This document shows positions 61,213-64,000 of a stretch of DNA of 64,000 bases, in pieces; the stretch's first letter is position 1; the number at the start of each line of letters is the position of its first letter. Under the pieces are notes generated by a model. That model saw only the letters and a list, made by a program, of their open reading frames with translations. It was not told the origin of the DNA and searched no databases. The DNA is from Burkholderia metallica (lineage in GTDB: Bacteria; Pseudomonadota; Gammaproteobacteria; Burkholderiales; Burkholderiaceae), in contig NZ_CADFDB010000002.1 of the NCBI RefSeq assembly GCF_902832845.1, positions 496,001-560,000 on the forward strand, written 5' to 3'. The position numbers were made by a program, and so were the translations under genes.

Positions 61213-61515
61213 ATGTGCGCAATGGCGTATGCGGAATTCCAACAGGAGTTGAAGAAGGCGCAGTTGACGGCGCGCGAGTTCGCCGGCCTGATCCGGATGA
61301 ACGAAAGTTCGATCACGAACTATTCGAGCAAGGGCACCGTCCCGTCCCACCTCGCGGTCATCGCGAAACTGATCGGCACGCTGGCCGCGCACGAGATCGA
61401 TTTCCGGCGCGTGATCCGGCAGATGCGGATCGATCCGAAACGGCCGCGCGGCGGCGGCGTGTTTTCCGCGGCGGACAAGCCGCGCGCCCGGAAAACGGCC
61501 AAGGCCGACGCCTGA
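61213..61515 (+). CDS. small DUF6471-like protein
   Basis: 100 residues (97 from Met 4). YAEFQQELKKAQLTAREFAG, LIRMNESSITNYSSKGTVPS and HLAVIAKLIGTLA outline a helical HTH-like fold, resembling DUF6471/XRE-type proteins; the tail is basic (RARKTAKADA). GGAGA lies upstream. Probably a small DNA-binding protein; function unproven. It follows the Liv binding protein by 87 bases. Confidence 0.72.
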   Translation: MCAMAYAEFQQELKKAQLTAREFAGLIRMNESSITNYSSKGTVPSHLAVIAKLIGTLAAHEIDFRRVIRQMRIDPKRPRGGGVFSAADKPRARKTAKADA

Positions 61516-61620
61516 GCCCGGATGCGCGTCGACCGCGGCGCGGCGTTTGCCGCCAGCCGCGCGACGCTAACGGGAAGTCCTCTCACGGGCCACGGGCCGC
61601 GCGCCGCCCGATCGTCACCG

Positions 61621-64000
61621 TTACCCCACCGCCCGCACGTGATCGAGCAGCGCCTGCAACGGATGGCGCATCGGCTTCGACGACATCCGTTTCACCTGGC
61701 TGCGACACGAATACCCGGTCGCCAGCGCCTCGCCTTGCGTGTCCGGCCCGTCGACGTGCGCGGCCCACGACTGCGCGTAGATCGTCTTCGACGTCGCGAG
61801 ATTGCGCGCCTCGTGCCCGTAAGTGCCCGACATGCCGCAGCACCCGGCCGCCTGAACCTGCAAGCGCAACCCGCGTCGCGCGAACACCTGCGCCCATTGC
61901 TTGCCGCTGTCGGGCGCATTGGTTTTCTCGGTGCAGTGCGGCAGCAGCCGGTACGACACGGGCAGGTCGCCGCCGGCGGCTTCCGGCAGCGCCTGTAGCA
62001 GCCATTCCTGCGGCAGCGCCACCGTCGGCACGTCGGCGAGCCCCGTCACCTTCAGGTATTCCTGCCGGTACGTGAGCGTCATCGCCGGATCGAGGCCGAC
62101 CAGCGCGACGCCCGAGCGCGCCAGCGCGGCCAGGTGCGTCGCATTGCGGATCGCCGCCTGTTCGAACGCGCGCAGAAAGCCCTGCACGTGCAGCGCCTTG
62201 CCGTTCGGCGCGAGCGGCGCGAGCCACACCTGAAAGCCCGTGCGCGCCGCCAGCTCGATCAGCGTCGCGAGTTGCTCGGGTTCGAAATAGCGCGTGAACA
62301 TGTCCTGCACGATGACGACGCTACGCGCGCGCTGCGCGTCGCTCAGCGCGGCGAGCGCCTGCGGGTCGGCCGGCTTCACCTGCCATTCGCGGATCACGGC
62401 CGCGAGATCGAAGCGGCTCAGCAGCGGGCTGTCGACCATGCCGACGTGCCGCTCCAGCACCGTGCGCACCCATCCCGCCCGCATCAGCCCGTTGTACAGC
62501 GCGGGCACCCGCGCCATCCACGGCATCGTGTATTCGAGCGAACCGATCAGGTAGTCGCGCAACGGCCGCAGGTAGCGCTGGTGATACAGCTCGAGAAAAC
62601 GCGAGCGGAACTCCGGCACGTTCACCTTCACCGGGCACTGCCCCGCGCACGACTTGCACGCGAGGCACCCGGCCATCGCGTCGTACACCTCGTGCGAGAA
62701 GTCCGCTTCACCGTTGCGCGCCGCGCGGCTGTTGCGCCAGCGCGTGGCCAGGCTCCGCAGGAACGGCTGCCGCGCACGCGCGGCCGCGACGACGTCGACG
62801 CCGGCCTGCCCTTGCAGGCGCAACCATTCGCGCATCAGCGACGCGCGCCCCTTCGGCGACTGCACGCGCTCGCGCGTCGCCTTCCACGACGGGCACATCG
62901 CGTCGTCCGGATCGAAGTTGTAGCACGCGCCGTTGCCGTTGCAGTGCATCGCGGTGCCGTAGCTTTGCCACACGCGCTCGTCGATCTGCCGGTCGTGGTC
63001 GCCGCGCGTCGGCACTTCGTCGATCTTCAGCAGCCGCATCGCGGGCTCCGGCGGCGTCGCGATCTTGCCCGGGTTGAACTGGTTGTGCGGGTCGAACGCG
63101 GCCTTCAACTGCTGCAGCGACGGATACAGTTCGCCGAAGAACGCGGGCGCGTATTCGGAGCGCACGCCCTTGCCGTGCTCGCCCCACAGCAGCCCGCCAT
63201 GGCGCTGCGTGAGCTCGGCCACCGCATCCGACACGGGCCGCACCAGCGCCGCCTGCTTCGGGTCCTTCATGTCGAGCGCCGGACGCACGTGCAGCACGCC
63301 GGCATCGACGTGCCCGAACATCCCGTACTGCAGCCCGTGGCCGTCGAGCAGCGCGCGGAATTCGGCGATGTACGCGGCGAGGTTCTCGGGCGGCACCGCG
63401 GTGTCCTCGACGAACGGCTGCGGGCGCGCCTCGCCCTGCACGTTGCCGAGCAGGCCGACCGCGCGCTTGCGCATCGCATACACGCGCTTCACCGCGTCGT
63501 CGCCGGCCGCGAGCGTGTGGCCCAGGCGCTCCACGCCCGTGTCGGTGCGCAGATGGTCGACGAATGCACGCACGCGCGCGTCGACGTCGTGTTCGTCGTC
63601 GCCGCTGAATTCGATCAGATTGATGCCGAGCGTCAGCCGAGCGTCGTCCTGCGGGAAATACTCGGCCACGCTGCTCCACACGAAGTCCTGCATCGCGAGC
63701 ATCAGCACCTTCGAGTCGACCGTCTCGATCGACAGCGGCCGGTGCGCGAGCAGCGCGCGCGCGTCGCGCAGCGCGTCCATGAAGCCCGCGTAGCGCACGT
63801 TGACCAGCACCGAATACTTCGGGATCGGCAGCACGTTGAGCTTCGCCTCGACGACGAAGCCGAGCGAGCCTTCGGCGCCGCACAGCACGCTGTTCAGGTT
63901 GAAGCGGCCGTCGGGTTCGCGCAGGTGCGCGAGGTCGTAGCCGGTCAGGCAGCGGTTGAGCTTCGGAAACTTCGCTTCGATCAGCGCCGCCTTGTCGTCG
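61621..64000 (-). CDS. FAD/Fe-S dehydrogenase (YdiJ-like), partial
   Basis: The C-terminal 792 residues of a larger protein that continues beyond the right edge. First comes the FAD-linked oxidase C-terminal domain (CGAEGSLGFVVEAKL, later GEHGKGVRSEY), then a ferredoxin-like cluster site (GCLACKSCAGQCPVKVN) and a CCG-type C-terminal domain (GCCGMSGTYGHEARN). This order is that of YdiJ/D-2-hydroxyglutarate dehydrogenases of about 1000 residues, which oxidise D-2-hydroxy acids. The start is outside the window. Confidence 0.93.
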   Translation of the reverse strand, partial: DDKAALIEAKFPKLNRCLTGYDLAHLREPDGRFNLNSVLCGAEGSLGFVVEAKLNVLPIPKYSVLVNVRYAGFMDALRDARALLAHRPLSIETVDSKVLMLAMQDFVWSSVAEYFPQDDARLTLGINLIEFSGDDEHDVDARVRAFVDHLRTDTGVERLGHTLAAGDDAVKRVYAMRKRAVGLLGNVQGEARPQPFVEDTAVPPENLAAYIAEFRALLDGHGLQYGMFGHVDAGVLHVRPALDMKDPKQAALVRPVSDAVAELTQRHGGLLWGEHGKGVRSEYAPAFFGELYPSLQQLKAAFDPHNQFNPGKIATPPEPAMRLLKIDEVPTRGDHDRQIDERVWQSYGTAMHCNGNGACYNFDPDDAMCPSWKATRERVQSPKGRASLMREWLRLQGQAGVDVVAAARARQPFLRSLATRWRNSRAARNGEADFSHEVYDAMAGCLACKSCAGQCPVKVNVPEFRSRFLELYHQRYLRPLRDYLIGSLEYTMPWMARVPALYNGLMRAGWVRTVLERHVGMVDSPLLSRFDLAAVIREWQVKPADPQALAALSDAQRARSVVIVQDMFTRYFEPEQLATLIELAARTGFQVWLAPLAPNGKALHVQGFLRAFEQAAIRNATHLAALARSGVALVGLDPAMTLTYRQEYLKVTGLADVPTVALPQEWLLQALPEAAGGDLPVSYRLLPHCTEKTNAPDSGKQWAQVFARRGLRLQVQAAGCCGMSGTYGHEARNLATSKTIYAQSWAAHVDGPDTQGEALATGYSCRSQVKRMSSKPMRHPLQALLDHVRAVG

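Noticed and set aside
1-64000. tRNA, rRNA or CRISPR array
   Set aside because: Looked for clover-leaf GTTCGA-type arms, rRNA hallmarks and regularly spaced repeats on both strands and saw none.

Overview
The window is GC-rich, densely coded proteobacterial DNA. Its style suggests Burkholderia, probably the B. cepacia complex: OpuC/YehZ-type osmoprotectant operon, Porin_4 outer-membrane porin with a C-terminal Phe, H-NS-like protein, many LysR/AraC/LacI/TetR regulators each beside one small catabolic or transport unit, and a very strong bias for G/C in the third codon position. No rRNA, tRNA, CRISPR array or replication origin was seen. The mix of peripheral metabolism and regulators fits a secondary chromosome, but that is inference.

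Layout, left to right. 67-7344 (minus): a five-gene catabolic run (APC permease, class III aminotransferase, aldehyde dehydrogenase, M81 metallopeptidase, secreted beta-propeller), with a divergent AraC-type regulator at 7596. 9290-12750 (plus): a four-gene osmoprotectant ABC importer (permease, binding protein, permease, ATPase with CBS repeats) with translationally coupled joints. 12804-14416: a small secreted protein and a MarR-GNAT fusion with two operators on its own promoter. 14547-20695: M20 amidohydrolase, DUF3100 membrane protein, aldehyde dehydrogenase and 3-hydroxyisobutyrate-type dehydrogenase in one minus-strand run with a divergent LysR gene; codon use differs from the neighbours. 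20768-29255: an accessory stretch with a ketopantoate-reductase-like gene, NIPSNAP protein, broken SDR gene, HxlR/NmrA pair around a long perfect palindrome, an AnsP-like amino acid permease, an IS3-family transposase scrap and two small unknown genes.

29483-35706 (minus): LOG-like protein with an MFS transporter, an H-NS-like protein, a retron-type reverse transcriptase preceded by a strongly structured leader (the best candidate here for an undescribed system), an RmlD-like reductase and a DoxX protein. 36276-40901: ribokinase, MFS transporter and DapA-family lyase/aldolase, with a divergent LacI regulator and a palindromic operator. 40939-46556: LprI-like secreted protein, CobW C-terminal scrap, a Fic protein with its own winged-helix region and palindromic operator, then LysR divergent from pirin and WrbA genes. 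46789-50601: LrgB/LrgA, secreted alpha/beta hydrolase, Ohr peroxidase and a TetR regulator joined by three copies of one operator. 51197-59326: MsbA-like ABC exporter, porin, GST, small hypotheticals, LysR divergent from an EamA transporter. 59971-64000: an orphan Liv-type binding protein, a small DUF6471-like protein and the C-terminal part of a YdiJ-like FAD/Fe-S dehydrogenase that runs off the right edge.

The prevailing pattern is one regulator facing one short operon. Several regulators have readable operators (MarR 13384-13421, HxlR-type 23943-24073, LacI 39578-39593, Fic 43635-43698, TetR 49897-50632), so local autoregulation can be proposed directly from the sequence.
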